From Tragulus kanchil (taxonomy: Eukaryota; Chordata; Mammalia; Artiodactyla; Tragulidae), in assembly GCA_022376925.1 (NCBI GenBank), contig JAIOJX010000001.1, positions 38,224,170 to 38,288,169 of the forward strand: a stretch of DNA of 64,000 nt, written 5' to 3'. Numbering within the stretch: position 1 is the first letter of the stretch; each line of letters starts with the position of its first letter. Both the position numbers and the translations under genes were made by a program. Of the stretch, positions 1 to 26,157 are shown piece by piece. Below the pieces are notes generated by a model that was given only the letters and a program-made list of their open reading frames with translations, had not been told where the DNA came from and did not search any database.

Positions 1-94
1 GGGATCTTTGGCCGCTGTCCTCACCAGAGGAAAGGGTTGGCTATGTTGAGGCAACCTAGAGACAGGGAAGAGTGGAGGAAGAAAGATCACCTAG

Positions 95-215
95 GAGTCA
101 CAGCGACTAGCTGTGTGACCTTGAGCAAGTCACTTCTTCCTCGAGAACTCTGCAGCCAGATGACAGGAAGGATGGATGTGATGACCTTTCAGGTCCCTTT
201 TAACTTTCACATCCT
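95..215 (+). repeat. MIR SINE fragment
   Basis: The core around 105-140 reads as the diagnostic MIR string in which 'ctgtgtgacctt' is followed by 'gagcaagtcactt'. It is an old, diverged mammalian-wide SINE, here in sense orientation. The outer limits are approximate. Confidence 0.65.
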
Positions 216-1916
216 GAGACTAACCAAAGGAGAGGCTTTCAGTCTGTGGATCAGGGAGCAGGAAGCCCCGGGAACTCATGGTGATGTCGGAGCTTGGGCG
301 GCCCTCCCTGCCTGTCCACCCTGCCCACGGGCTCTTTTGTACCTCATCCTTCTGCATCCACCCCTCTGTGAGGGGTCACTGGACTGCTCCTTGCTTCTGC
401 TCAGCTGGAAAGTGGCTGGTAGGAGAAGGAGGCATTTGGAAGAGTCGAGCAGGTCTCAGACCCAGAGCTGCCCCTTCCACCTGGGGCACCCCGGATCCGA
501 GCCAGAAGCCTCTGCAGTTGTTTCTAGGACACGCGCGGGCAGGAGCCTCAACAAAGAACACTGTCCCTCCAATAAAAGTTATCTGACTTAATATCCTGTG
601 GGTACCTAGTCATAGATTGTCCCAGCTTCTAAAATAACCCACTAATAAATTTAATTAGTCTCTGGTCAGTGTGTCTGGCTGCGCTCCCCCAACCCCCCAT
701 GTGTGCCATTCAAAGCATCTTTCATTTAGCACATGTGGCTTCCTGCCACAGTATTCGGAATGCAAGCCTTACCAGGCTGGGACTGTTTCTCTGACCGCTG
801 CAGGCCCGTGGAGGGCCCCCCTACCAGGGTGTGTGGGGGTGTGTGTGTGGGGTGGGGGGGTTTAGCGAAAATGACTCTGGGCTCTTTTTGTTGTTGTTGC
901 TTCCTGTTTGTTTGTTTATTTATTTATTTATTCATTTATTTTTGTTTGTTTCTTCTCTTCTTTTTCTGGGCTGTCTTTTGTTCCACCATGAATCCAGGGT
1001 TTTTCAAGATCATCCTGACTTCCAAATGAGCTGAACTCTTGTTCTTGCTGTACTTCCTGCCCTCATCACTCTCTGTCTTTTACCGTTCTCACAGCAAGAA
1101 CAGACTGCACTCTGGGTCTGTTTGACCCAATATTCTGTCATTTTATTTCTGCAGGGTGGCCTTGGGAGCCATCTCCTTGATTCCAGCTGCCCCATCTGGT
1201 CCTTTCCATCTCCTCCGCTCAGTCCACCCAGACCATACTAATCTTCCTAGGAAATTGCTTGCTCTGTGTCCTTCCCTTGCTCAAGAATCAACAGGGACTC
1301 CCAATTGCTTTCTGGATTGAGGCCTGTTCACCTTAGCCCCCTGACTTCTCTGTGCCCCCCAGCCAGTCCCACCCACCTCTTCCCCATGGTCAAACTGGTT
1401 TCCCCTCTCTATGATGATTGATGATTGTTGCTTATGTCCCCCCCCCCCCTCCCCGCTTCCATTTCATCCCACCAACTCCATTTCCCTTTCTTCCTGCCTG
1501 TCTAGGTAAAGATATCCTGAATGCTTAATACTTGACCTCAGCCCAAAAGACACAAATCCGACCAGGAAATCTAAAAACACACTTGAAACGTAACAGAGCT
1601 TTCACCTACGTTAACTCGCTGGCCTTTCATGACAACCCCTTGAGCTAGGGAGGGTGGCCCCTTTCACAGAGGAAGAAGGTGACCTGCCTAAGCCCCAAGG
1701 CAAAGCTTCTCCCTGGGACGCCCGTGCCCTTAGGGCATGCAGGGACTGCTGGGTCTTCTTTCTGGCAGTGCGCCCCGCTGGGGTTCTTTAGCCGACCCAG
1801 ACTTGGCTTTGCCCGGGTTCCTGCAGTATGCCACTTCTCCTTTGCCAGAGCGCTTAGTTCCCCTCCGCCTCCTCCTGGTCCCTGCAGCTCTGAAGACCAA
1901 GGCGTGGGTGTAGGCA

Positions 1917-1931
1917 CCTCCAGGGGGCGCT
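1917..1931 (+). promoter_or_regulatory. CTCF-like motif
   Basis: CCTCCAGGGGGCGCT fits the CTCF core consensus except for T at the third position, a substitution that is tolerated in many sites. Motif match only; occupancy is not shown. Confidence 0.45.
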
Positions 1932-3714
1932 CTTTTGGTTTTCTCAGGCCAGGCCCCAGGGAGTCAGGGCAGCCGGGAAAAATAGGTTCCCTTTGACATA
2001 ACCCTTCCCCCACCTCTCCTCCCCGACTGGGGCTTCCGTCGTGCTCTTCTTGCCACATAACCGCAACCGAGGGCTGGGGCTGGGTGGAGCTGGTGAGGAC
2101 AGGGGCCTGGAAGCGCTCCTCCAACCACGGCTGCCTGCCCCTCCTGCAGGGCCCCCAACCTTAGCAAAGGACCCAGCCCCTTCCAAGGCGATAACTGGAA
2201 GCCTGCAGCCCACCGTGTCTATGTTCTAGAGCCATGAGGACACTTCTGGGGGCTTAGGGGGTCCCTATCTCCCTTTGCTCCCTGGGAGGTCACCTGGAAC
2301 TCACCCTCTGAATGAGTGTGTTTTAATTTTCAAAGCCCTTTCCCACCACCATATTCATTGACCCAAGATACCCTGGTGAGCCTCTGCTAGGCCTGGGTTC
2401 CCCTCAGCCCTCACCCACTTTAAGGATGACAGAAACTATAGCCCAGAAAGATGGGCTGACTTCTCCGGGGTCCCACCTCTTGTTGGGATGCAGCTGGGAG
2501 AGGGCTGGTGGGTCTCTTGGAGGCAGAGGAGCAGGCGTCTCTGTGCTTGCGGCTTGCAGCCCTAACTGCCCCTCCCCAGGGCCAGCTGTGGGCCTGGGAA
2601 GGCAGGGCAAGCTTGGAGCTGAGAAGGGGCAGGGAGAGTGGAGAAGAGCTCTGGGCCTGCCTCACCGTGAGAGCTCTGACAAACCCTACAAGGGAATCGC
2701 AGTGACTGAGGGCCGAGGAAGGAAACTGGGTTTCTTGTAAATAAGCACAGAGAAACCCCAACCAACAGAGCTTGCAAAACGTTTAGTTTTTTCCCTCCCT
2801 CTTCCTGATTTCATCTCAGATGGAGGGGGTGGTAGAAGGCAGGAACAGAGGAGAAGAAGATGACAAAAATCTCTGTGGCCGAGGCCCCTTCGCTGGGCAT
2901 TTTGCTGAAGGAGGGGTGTTTGGCTGGCTGATTTGAATCCAGCCCTGGTTGGACCAAGATTGTGGGGGAGCACCACACTTGAGTTCCTTCTGTTCGGTCC
3001 ACGGCTACAGACTGGACCCCTGAGTCTGGACCTCTGTCTCTTAAATATGGGCCGCTGATCATGTGGTACAGTGTGCAAATGTGCTGCTTGATGACTATTA
3101 GACGGAGGAGGGGCTGTTTTTAAGTAGAGGGTACAGCTGTTCCAGGGGTAGTTTCCATTTTGTTTGTGGTTGTGGGGGAGGGGTGTTGAGAGAGTGGGAA
3201 ATGGCATGAAGGAAATTGTCACTTCCTTTCCAGAGAATTCCAGAAAGGTTTCAGGGAGGATGGGGTATTTCAGGAGCGAGGGCTGGCTGCAAGAGGACAA
3301 GGATCGGGAGAACGGTGCTCCGCGGGCCCAGCTGACCATCTGGCCCCCATGTTTGCTGGCGTGTGTGAAAATGCCACGGGTGTTATTAGCAATTCTGTGA
3401 GAGTCATTGGCTCAGCTGAGCGGCTGTAGATTTAAACTTGCTCCACGGAGACTGCGGACGTGGCTTTCACATAGGGGCTGTTTCCTGTGGAGGAGGCCCC
3501 GATGGGTGGGTGCCGGACACCACTTGACGTGTTCCAGTGACAGCCCCAGAGAGGGTCTGGAGAGGGGCCCAGCTGCGATGATGCAGGAACAGCCTAACCA
3601 CTTCTTTTTTGCTATTTTGGTTTTGAAATGCAGTCACAACCACAGAGAGCCAGAGGTGTGCATTTGCAGGCTGGGGGTGTGGGCGCCCTTGCTTGCTCCC
3701 TCCTGTGGTGCGCC

Positions 3715-3742
3715 CGCGCGCGCGCGCACACACACACACACA
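3715..3742. repeat. CG/CA dinucleotide microsatellite
   Basis: Alternating CG units run directly into CA units, an alternating purine-pyrimidine tract with Z-DNA potential. Confidence 0.85.
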
Positions 3743-3989
3743 CGGACACATACATTCAGTGGCTGAGGCCAGATGCTCTCACAGAGAGCAGTTTGCTTTC
3801 AAGCCCAAGTAGGACAGGCCCTGGGAGTCAGGACCCTGCAGTGGCCTCAGAGGGAGTGGTGCCCTGGCCGTCCTGGGAGTGGACTTTGACTGGAGCCAGC
3901 TGAGAGCTTGATGGGTGTGGTGGGAGGATCTCAGCCCTGGTTACCAAGGGTTACCAGGTGCCTGACGCCTTGAGCCCAGGGTCCTTGTG

Positions 3990-6196
3990 GCCCGTCCTAC
4001 CCCCACTCACCCAGAAGGCAGTGGCCAGGGCTCCAGGCCGCTGAGTCTGTGTCCCAGGGTGACTGTGAGGATGCCAGAGAGCGGGCCCCTGGGCTGGCCT
4101 CTCCAGCTCCAGCGGGCAGGCCCTCTGGGCTGGTGGCTGCTTGGGTTTCAGGTTCCTGGGAGAGGGAGGTTATTTTGAGGGACTTGGGGGAGAGTGAGTG
4201 AACATGCAAATGAGCCTCTCCCCACCTCTCACTTTCAAATCCTCAAACATCTGAAGGGGGAAGGGAGAAACCTTCTGGACTGGAAGGTTCCATAGGGGGG
4301 AGAGTTTTCTTAGCCTTGGCCAAGAGAGCAGGGCAGGCAATCCCGTCACATGCCCCCCCCAACCCCACCACGCCCCTCTTCACCTTTGCTTCGGGCTCAA
4401 TCTTGGGCTCACAGCAGTCACAATCCTGGGCCCGCAGGCCCTGCACCAACCAACTCCTGCATTTGGATACTTAAGCGGTGCTGATCCTTAAAGAAGGCCA
4501 CTAGATTTGTCTCTTTCATTTCAAACCTCTCTTCTTTGTGTTGATGGCCAAGGGCTCCATCCAATCCAGTGCGGGGCTCCCTTCCCTCTCCCCCCACCCC
4601 AGCAGAGGTCTACCTTGCGGGGATCACCCCTAGGACCCGTGAGCCACATACACATTCTGCTGCTGGCATGCTCTTCCTGGGAAGCAAGAGGAGTTTGAAG
4701 TTTCCATGTGGGGACTGGGCGGTGGTGGCGGCGAGGCCCTGCCCCAGCCCCCTTCACCACAGCCAGCCTCTGCCAGCCGGCAGCAGCTCGGGTGTGCAGC
4801 CAGTATGAGCTCGGGCTTGTCATTCTCACGAAGGCAGGCCCAGAGGAGGAGGAACTGACGACCGAGCTTGTGGCTCTGCTGGCCTGACCAGGACCAGAGC
4901 CCTTTGACACACAGACTCTCTCACGCACACGCCCCTACCCCCTGCACATAGGTGTATCTGCTTGCACAGCCACAGCAAACTCCCTCCCGAACTCCCACTC
5001 CTGGTTGTATATTACCATGCAGAAATACACAGATGTAGCACACACCGAGGGTGCACGGATTGCTCGCTCCTGTAAGCTAGACCGCAAGACACCTGGGGGA
5101 CGTCCTTGGGGCCCTACCCCACTCACCCAGAAGGCAGTGGCCAGGGCTCCAGGCCGCTGAGTCTGTGTCCCAGGGTGCCCAGAGCGGGCCCCTGGGCTGG
5201 CCTCTCCAGCTCCAGCGGGCAGGCCCTCTGGGCTGGTGGCTGCTTGGGTTTCAGGTTCCTGGGAGAGGGAGGTTATTTTGAGGGACTTGGGGGAGAGTGA
5301 GTGAACATGCAAATGAGCCTCTCCCCACCTCTCACTTTCAAATCCTCAAACATCTGAAGGGGGAAGGGAGAAACCTTCTGGACTGGAAGGTTCCATAGGG
5401 GGGAGAGTTTTCTTAGCCTTGGCCAAGAGAGCAGGGCAGGCAATCCCGTCACATGCCCCCCCCAACCCCACCACGCCCCTCTTCACCTTTGCTTCGGGCT
5501 CAATCTTGGGCTCACAGCAGTCACAATCCTGGGCCCGCAGGCCCTGCACCAACCAACTCCTGCATTTGGATACTTAAGCGGTGCTGATCCTTAAAGAAGG
5601 CCACTAGATTTGTCTCTTTCATTTCAAACCTCTCTTCTTTGTGTTGATGGCCAAGGGCTCCATCCAATCCAGTGCGGGGCTCCCTTCCCTCTCCCCCCAC
5701 CCCAGCAGAGGTCTACCTTGCGGGGATCACCCCTAGGACCCGTGAGCCACATACACATTCTGCTGCTGGCATGCTCTTCCTGGGAAGCAAGAGGAGTTTG
5801 AAGTTTCCATGTGGGGACTGGGCGGTGGTGGCGGCGAGGCCCTGCCCCAGCCCCCTTCACCACAGCCAGCCTCTGCCAGCCGGCAGCAGCTCGGGTGTGC
5901 AGCCAGTATGAGCTCGGGCTTGTCATTCTCACGAAGGCAGGCCCAGAGGAGGAGGAACTGACGACCGAGCTTGTGGCTCTGCTGGCCTGACCAGGACCAG
6001 AGCCCTTTGACACACAGACTCTCTCACGCACACGCCCCTACCCCCTGCACATAGGTGTATCTGCTTGCACAGCCACAGCAAACTCCCTCCCGAACTCCCA
6101 CTCCTGGTTGTATATTACCATGCAGAAATACACAGATGTAGCACACACCGAGGGTGCACGGATTGCTCGCTCCTGTAAGCTAGACCGCAAGACACC
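3990..6196 (+). repeat. 1.1-kb direct duplication, pair 1
   Basis: Bases about 3990-5093 recur at about 5100-6196 (offset 1103 through most of the unit). The interior appears identical. The head of the second copy differs by small deletions (for example near 5176, where several bases present at 4061-4078 are missing). The sequence flows normally into unique DNA after 6196. No gene is affected. Interpreted as a false assembly duplication. Confidence 0.9.
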
Positions 6197-8250
6197 CACC
6201 CCACGTCCAATATATACATGCGTTTACTTACAGCCCAGAGAACACACCTCACTGGGATGTAGTGACAGGTACCATTCATTCATTCATTCATTCACATGTT
6301 GGTTCTGCAGACACACATTGACCATCTACAACATGCAAAGCTTCATCAGTGGCAGGTACCATCGTGCCTGCCCTCAGCGAAGCCGCCTTCCCATGGGAGG
6401 GAAGGGGGGCGCCCAGAAGCTCCCCTAGCAGAGAGCTCCTGAACATCAAACACTGATCCGCGAAGAGAAGCCAGAGCGATGAGCAAACCTGGAGGGAAAG
6501 GCCATGGCGGGATGACCTTGGAGGGAGAGGGGCAGACACAGGAGTTTCATGTTTAGACAAAGTGGGATTAGGTGAAAGTGATCGCCTGTCATTTGATTAG
6601 TATGAGAACGCTTCCTGGGGGCAGACAGCAGGCCTGTGGGAGGGCGGGAGCTGCGGAATGCAGGCCTTGGGGCGCTTTGGCTGGGGGAGACAGGCCTTTC
6701 AAGCATAAGTGGCCCTTGGAGGCTTCTTGGGAGGCCACAGGCACCTGGTCACGTGCAGGTGGGGGTGGGGTGGGCGCGTGTGGTGGAAAGCCGGCCTAGC
6801 CCAGCTTGGCCTCTCATTCACCCAAAGGGAAACTCAGACCTGCCAGGTTAAGTCAAGCGACTTCTCAAAGTTTTTTGGTTGGGGGTGGGTGGAAAGGTGT
6901 GGGGGTGAGGGTGGGGGTGGGGAGAGGGCGGAGCAAGCCCTGTGGGCTAACGGAAAGGAAGTGGGAGAGGCCTGGGTGTCTCCTGTCGGGGAGAGCGGTC
7001 ATCAGGGAGGTCACCCGTGGTCCCCCTCCCTTTCCTCTCCTTTGCCCCTCTCTGAAGTTCCTCATTTCTTTCCCGGCCAGGAGGAGGTTTTGCCACCTTG
7101 GCACTGCCAAAGGAGTGCCGAGGAGGTAGGGGTCGAGGGTGTGCCTCCCCTTCTGGGGCGTGGAGCTGGTTCTGCAGGTGCCCAAGGTTGAATCAGGCTG
7201 ATCGTAGGCTCCCACACCAGCACACAGGTGGAGCCCACACAAAGCCAGACCCTCAGGGCCAAAGCCAAGGTCCCTGGAGGTGGAGCAGCCCGAGTGTTGG
7301 GGTGGAGATGCTGAGGGCACGGGTGGAGCAGGGGTGTGGGAGGGGAGCTGAGGCTTTGGCAGGAGGCCTGGGTACACCACGTCCAGGATGGAATCGAGCA
7401 CAGGAAACAATCAGAGGCTCTGGTGCCCTGTACCCCCGAGGTAGAGTGTGAGTGCCAGAGGCGTTCTGGCAGAGGGGAGACATGTGGGCTGCAGCAGACA
7501 GATTTCCTGGAAGAGGGGGCCCTGAGCTGGCCCTGGAGGATGGGGAGGTTTCCCATCGGCCCCTCCCCCAGCTGGGGCTCTCCTCCCTGGTTCCCAGGGT
7601 GACAGTTCAGTCTTGAAACTGAAAGCAAAGCGAAACCAAGAGCCCAAGCCACATAGAGCACAGAGACCATCATGCCCAGCGGCCCTAGCGGGCGGTGGGG
7701 GTGACTGGGTGGTGACTAGAGCCCGGCATGTGGCCCACCTGGCCCTCTTGTCGCCGCGCTCTGGAAGCGTGGCCAAGTCTGAGAGTCCTGTCTGCTGGAG
7801 CGGGGTCAGGCTGTCACCGTGGACTCTACCCTTCAAAACTCAGCGGCCCCTCCTCCCAGGGTAAACTGACCCAGGCAGAGTCTAGAAGACCATCCTGTGC
7901 ACCCATATACCCCCCCGCCAGTCCCTCACATGGGCTCTTTCCCCAGCCAGCGGAATCATAGGCAGTCTTTGCGCTCCATCCACAAGGCCACTCGGGCTGC
8001 CCTGGCTTCCCCTGTGGCCACACCCTGGAGGCTAATCTTCAGGGTGGAGAGGCTCAAAGCCCCTCACCTTCTCCACGGGGGTGGGGGGTGGAGTGAGGGA
8101 GACTCTGTCTTCCGGGTCTGCTCAGGTGCAGATCTCAGGGCCCGAGACAGGCACCGAGGCTCAGCCTCTTCTCCACTCCCTTCTGCCCCCACTGTCCTCC
8201 CTTTTCTCCTGCTCTCCCGCTTCTGGCGGTCTGTCCTGGGAACAGAGCTC

Positions 8251-8968
8251 AAGGAAGGTGCCTTACTCATATATCCAGAGAAAAATGTGGCCTGAAGAGA
8301 TACATGCTCCCCAATGTTCACTGAAGCACTGTTTACAATGGCCAAGACATGGAAACGACCTAAATGTCCATCAGCAGAGGAATGGATAAAGAAGGTGTGG
8401 TGTATATATATATATATACACATATATACATATATATATATACACACACATATACATATATAATGGAATATTACCCACCCATTAAAAAGAATGAAATAAG
8501 GCCATTTGCAGCAATATGGTCATACTGAGTGAAGTAAGTCAGACAGAGGAGAAATATCATATGACATCCCTTTTATGTGGATTCTAAAAAGAAATGATAC
8601 CCAAAAAAAAGAAAGAAAGAAATGATACAAATGAACTTATCTACAAAACAGAAAGAGACTCCCAGACTTGGAAAGCGGACTCATGGTTGCAGCGGGGAGG
8701 GGATGGTTGGGGATTTGGGGAAAGTCACATACACACTGCCATGTTTGAAATGGATGGCCAACAGACATCTATTGTACAGCACATGGAACCTGCTTAATGT
8801 TATGTACTAGCCTGGATGGGAATGGGGTTTTGTGGAGAATGGATACATGTATATGTATGGCCGAGCCCCTTCACTGTTCACCTGAAACTATCACAAAATT
8901 GTTAATTAGCTATATCCCAATAAAAATGTTTTTGGTGTTAAAAAAAAAAAAGGAAGGTGCCTTACTCA
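8251..8968 (+). mobile_element. 5'-truncated L1 with 19-bp target-site duplication
   Basis: Bases 8270-8949 match the 3' end of artiodactyl L1: the 'caatggccaagacatgg' and 'gtccatcagcagaggaatgg' segments, an internal TA/CA tract (8402-8463), then an 'aataaaaatg' signal and an A tail. It is bracketed by direct repeats AAGGAAGGTGCCTTACTCA at 8251-8269 and 8950-8968, the hallmark of target-primed reverse transcription. No ORF1 or intact ORF2 is present. The 3' end sits about 26 bp before the ELF4 exon 2 boundary. Confidence 0.85.
8402..8463. repeat. TA/CA microsatellite inside the L1
   Basis: TA, CA and TATACA units lie within the L1 3'UTR; this tract is likely to be length-polymorphic. Confidence 0.85.
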
Positions 8969-9200
8969 CTCCCCCATCTCTCCCTTCTCCTTAGGTCGCT
9001 CCTGCCCTTGGCTTATCCCAGCATGCAGCCTTGACCCTGGCTTAGGCCACCGCCTACTGCAGTTCTCTACAGCCCGTATTGTACTCGGATTCAAGCAGCA
9101 GGTGCCAGGCTCCAGATATCTGAACAGCATCTTCATCAAGGAAACGGTGCGGCTCCAGAGGGCCCTGCGGGCCCCGCAGTCAGCTCTCTGAGAAGACAGC

Positions 9201-22656
<13,456 letters not shown>

Positions 22657-22862
22657 ATGGAGGGTTCGGGGTGGGGGAAGCGTGACCACCAGGCCTAGCT
22701 GGGCAGCGTTGCCGCATGGACTTCCTCTAAGACAGACTGACTGAAGTAGTCCACCGGCCCTTCCATTTCAGTGGGGTGGCAAAACAGCAGACCCCCGCGC
22801 CCCATCCCTGCCTGGTGTCCACATGGCTTTCAGGAGCACTAGGGATATGCTCTTGTTGGGGC

Positions 22863-25127
22863 AATGGGCTGGCTCACTAGAGGCAAATCTGAGACACCCG
22901 TCACCAGGCCTGGGGTAGGGGCTTCATGAGAAGAGTCTGGCCTAGCTGTCCTCCGCCATCTTCATTCCCTCCACGGAGGGCCTCCTACCCCATATGTGAA
23001 TATCTCTGTATGTACTTGTGTGTACTCGTGCATCTGTACCTGTTTCTTTGGTGAGGACAGGCGTGTACTGTGAGGTCTTCAAGGGTATTTGTCTCTCTGG
23101 GGGTCAGCCACAGAGAGGGGTAACTTTCTGTTTGGAGGGAGAGCATTCTCTAGTTCCCTTTGTACAAACCAAGAATCCACGGTCCCAGTGGGGTACAGGT
23201 GAAAGTTGCTCAGTTGTGTCTGACTCTTTGCGACCCCATGGACCAGCCATGGAATTCTCCAGACAAGAAGAGAGGAGTGGGCAGCCGTTTGTTTTTCCAG
23301 GGGATCTTCCCAACCCACAGATGGAACCCAGGTCTCCCACACTGCAGGCAGCTCCTTTACCAGCTGAGCCAGCAGGCAAGCCCACAGATGTGGAGAGATG
23401 TCACAGAGCTGGAGCAGGTCTGGGGAGAACTTCGATGGGTGTGTGTGGTGGGAACATGGGACTGCAGGGAACAAAGAGAAAACCACGTGGGTTAAACCCT
23501 GAAGAGAGGGAAGGAATTCAGCCCTGCAGAGCGGCCCCACAGTCTAGACCAAGGTCTCCTTCCTGGGCTAAGCCTCATCGCCCACCAACCGTTTGCGCAG
23601 GTCGGGTCCCCGATCTCCCCAGAGTGCTTTGCGCCCCTCCAGGGTCAGACCCTGCTACAAAGCCCCCTGGGGGAGGGGAGTAAATTAACTGAGGTTTCTG
23701 CCAAGGGCTCGGGCTGTACTATTGGCCTTCACTGGGCCACCCTGCTCTGCACCCCAAACCTTGGCTTCTTGCTGGATGAATTTTGCCCCTGGCATTTCAC
23801 TGGTGGCAGGCGGTGCAGGGGACGGTGGGCAACAATGTGCTCAGGCTCCACCTCTGTCCCTGCGCGTGGCTACTTGCTGCTCACCCTGCTTTCCACTCCC
23901 CTCACAGGTCTGCTGCAGCCCTCCCAGGGCCGAGGTCCCTGATGCCCAGCCTTGCCATCTCACCCTGATTCCTCCTCCATGAAGACGGAGCCAACACCAA
24001 TGGGCTGGCTCACTAGAGGCAAATCTGAGACACCCACCAGGCCTGGGGTAGGGGCTTCATGAGAAGAGTCTGGCCTAGCTGTCCTCCGCCATCTTCATTC
24101 CCTCACGGAGGGCCTCCTACCCCATATGTGAATATCTCTGTATGTACTTGTGTGTACTGCATCTGTACCTGTTTCTTTGGTGAGGACAGGCGTGTACTGT
24201 GAGGTCTTCAAGGGTATTTGTCTCTCTGGGGGTCAGCCACAGAGAGGGGTAACTTTCTGTTTGGAGGGAGAGCATTCTCTAGTTCCCTTTGTACAAACCA
24301 AGAATCCACGGTCCCAGTGGGGTACAGGTGAAAGTTGCTCAGTTGTGTCTGACTCTTTGCGACCCCATGGACCAGCCATGGAATTCTCCAGACAAGAAGA
24401 GAGGAGTGGGCAGCCGTTTGTTTTTCCAGGGGATCTTCCCAACCCACAGATGGAACCCAGGTCTCCCACACTGCAGGCAGCTCCTTTACCAGCTGAGCCA
24501 GCAGGCAAGCCCACAGATGTGGAGAGATGTCACAGAGCTGGAGCAGGTCTGGGGAGAACTTCGATGGGTGTGTGTGGTGGGAACATGGGACTGCAGGGAA
24601 CAAAGAGAAAACCACGTGGGTTAAACCCTGAAGAGAGGGAAGGAATTCAGCCCTGCAGAGCGGCCCCACAGTCTAGACCAAGGTCTCCTTCCTGGGCTAA
24701 GCCTCATCGCCCACCAACCGTTTGCGCAGGTCGGGTCCCCGATCTCCCCAGAGTGCTTTGCGCCCCTCCAGGGTCAGACCCTGCTACAAAGCCCCCTGGG
24801 GGAGGGGAGTAAATTAACTGAGGTTTCTGCCAAGGGCTCGGGCTGTACTATTGGCCTTCACTGGGCCACCCTGCTCTGCACCCCAAACCTTGGCTTCTTG
24901 CTGGATGAATTTTGCCCCTGGCATTTCACTGGTGGCAGGCGGTGCAGGGGACGGTGGGCAACAATGTGCTCAGGCTCCACCTCTGTCCCTGCGCGTGGCT
25001 ACTTGCTGCTCACCCTGCTTTCCACTCCCCTCACAGGTCTGCTGCAGCCCTCCCAGGGCCGAGGTCCCTGATGCCCAGCCTTGCCATCTCACCCTGATTC
25101 CTCCTCCATGAAGACGGAGCCAACACC
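22863..25127 (+). repeat. 1.1-kb direct duplication, pair 4 (ELF4 3'UTR)
   Basis: Bases 22863-23998 recur at 23999-25127 with no spacer. The differences that I see are small deletions in the head of the second copy (near 24034, 24104 and 24159). The second copy continues cleanly to the poly(A) signal. Interpreted as a false assembly duplication. Confidence 0.9.
23201..23383 (-). mobile_element. Bov-tA SINE fragment, antisense, in ELF4 3'UTR
   Basis: 'gttgtgtctgactctttgcg' through 'ggggatcttcccaacccac' to 'ccagctgagccagcaggc' is reversed Bov-tA with an internal deletion. It recurs at 24330-24512 inside the duplicated unit. Confidence 0.8.
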
Positions 25128-25524
25128 TGTGAGCTCCCTGTTGCTCCACACGCCTGCCTTCCACCTTTCAGCCCAGTTCTCTCTTAAAGTCCACTTCTTG
25201 GCCAGGGGCCTTGATCTCCTCCCCTCTCTCTTCTGTGAAATCACATTCCTCTCTCCTGCCAGGTTTGGGTTCAAGGATGAGAGCTGTAACCTGTCAGCCT
25301 GGGAAACAGCGAGATTATCTGGTGAATTTGGTTACTGTGGACACGAAAACAGCCACTTGACCTCACTACCTCCCCTGCTTGCCCTCCTCTCTCTCCTCTG
25401 GTCACTGCCAAGCCCATTACCAGCCTCTCTCCTCTTGTTCTCCATTCCTGGAGGAAACCGTATATGGTTGTGCAGGTGTATTTCTTACACGTTTCCAGCA
25501 CTTGGCGTTAATGTGCCTTTTTCT

Positions 25525-25530
25525 AATAAA
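25525..25530 (+). terminator. ELF4: ELF4 poly(A) signal
   Basis: Canonical AATAAA, followed about 20-35 bases later by a GT-rich stretch ('ttcgtggtggtgg', 25551-25563) that fits a downstream cleavage element. Confidence 0.8.
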
Positions 25531-26157
25531 ATCAGTTTATGATGACAAGCTTCGTGGTGGTGGAAAGTAAAATATCTTGAGAAAGGGTCACCATTAAAAA
25601 CACTTTTGCACAAAGGTGCCACGTGGGTTAGGAGTGACCCTGCCCCTCTCACCTGAACCCCATAGAACTCATCCTCTGAAGTCACAGATGCCCTCCAGGG
25701 GATGTCGAATTTCGCCTTCAACGTTCTTGGCCCCTGTGAGCCCTCACGGCACATAACACTACTTCCGCTTCCCTCCGGCACCCGCTGGGCACATCCGCTT
25801 CCTCCATCACCCTCTCTGTGCCCGTTCCTGCTCCAAAACCACCACATGAAATGGGGGCACCCCCACGAGCCTCAGCCATGCTCCTGGCTCCAGTGTGGTT
25901 CTTCAGGTTGGGTGTGGAATCTAGGGCCCAGGGCCCCCACTCTTCTCCTCGGCTTCTGGTGCACAGTTCTGCTGGAGAGTTCTACCTAGATAGTTGACAG
26001 GCCCTTCAAGATTGTCCCTCTCTCAAAAATGGATTTTTGGAAGTCCTCCAACACACAAAACCATTCCAGACAAAAAGGCCATCGTGACTTGCCTAGTTCT
26101 GTGATTATCCTGACCTTCTAAGCTTGACATTTCAGAGCCATCTGCTGGTCGTGTTCA

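Larger units (their letters stand above)
1..8994. other. Non-coding sequence, probable ELF4 intron 1
   Basis: No exon is recognisable here. The open frames present have no family resemblance and overlap one another on both strands. In other mammals ELF4 has a distant non-coding first exon, and the exon starting near 8995 has a splice acceptor, so this stretch is inferred to be intron 1 on the plus strand. It holds a MIR fragment (95-215), a TTTG/ATTT-rich run (893-946), a C-run near 1438-1449, a CTCF-like motif (1917-1931), a CG/CA repeat (3715-3742), the first 1.1-kb duplication (3990-6196), an ATTC run (6272-6296) and a truncated L1 (8270-8949). Confidence 0.6.
22657..25545 (+). other. ELF4: ELF4 3'UTR (inflated by a duplicated segment)
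   Basis: It runs from the stop codon to the poly(A) signal at 25525-25530. It contains pair 4 of the 1.1-kb duplications (22863-23998 repeated at 23999-25127), so the true UTR is probably about 1.75 kb instead of about 2.9 kb. An antisense Bov-tA lies inside the repeated unit. Confidence 0.8.

Noticed and set aside
2686..3339. 217-codon minus-strand frame in ELF4 intron 1
   Set aside because: No family resemblance, no splice context, and overlapping frames of similar length on the other strand.
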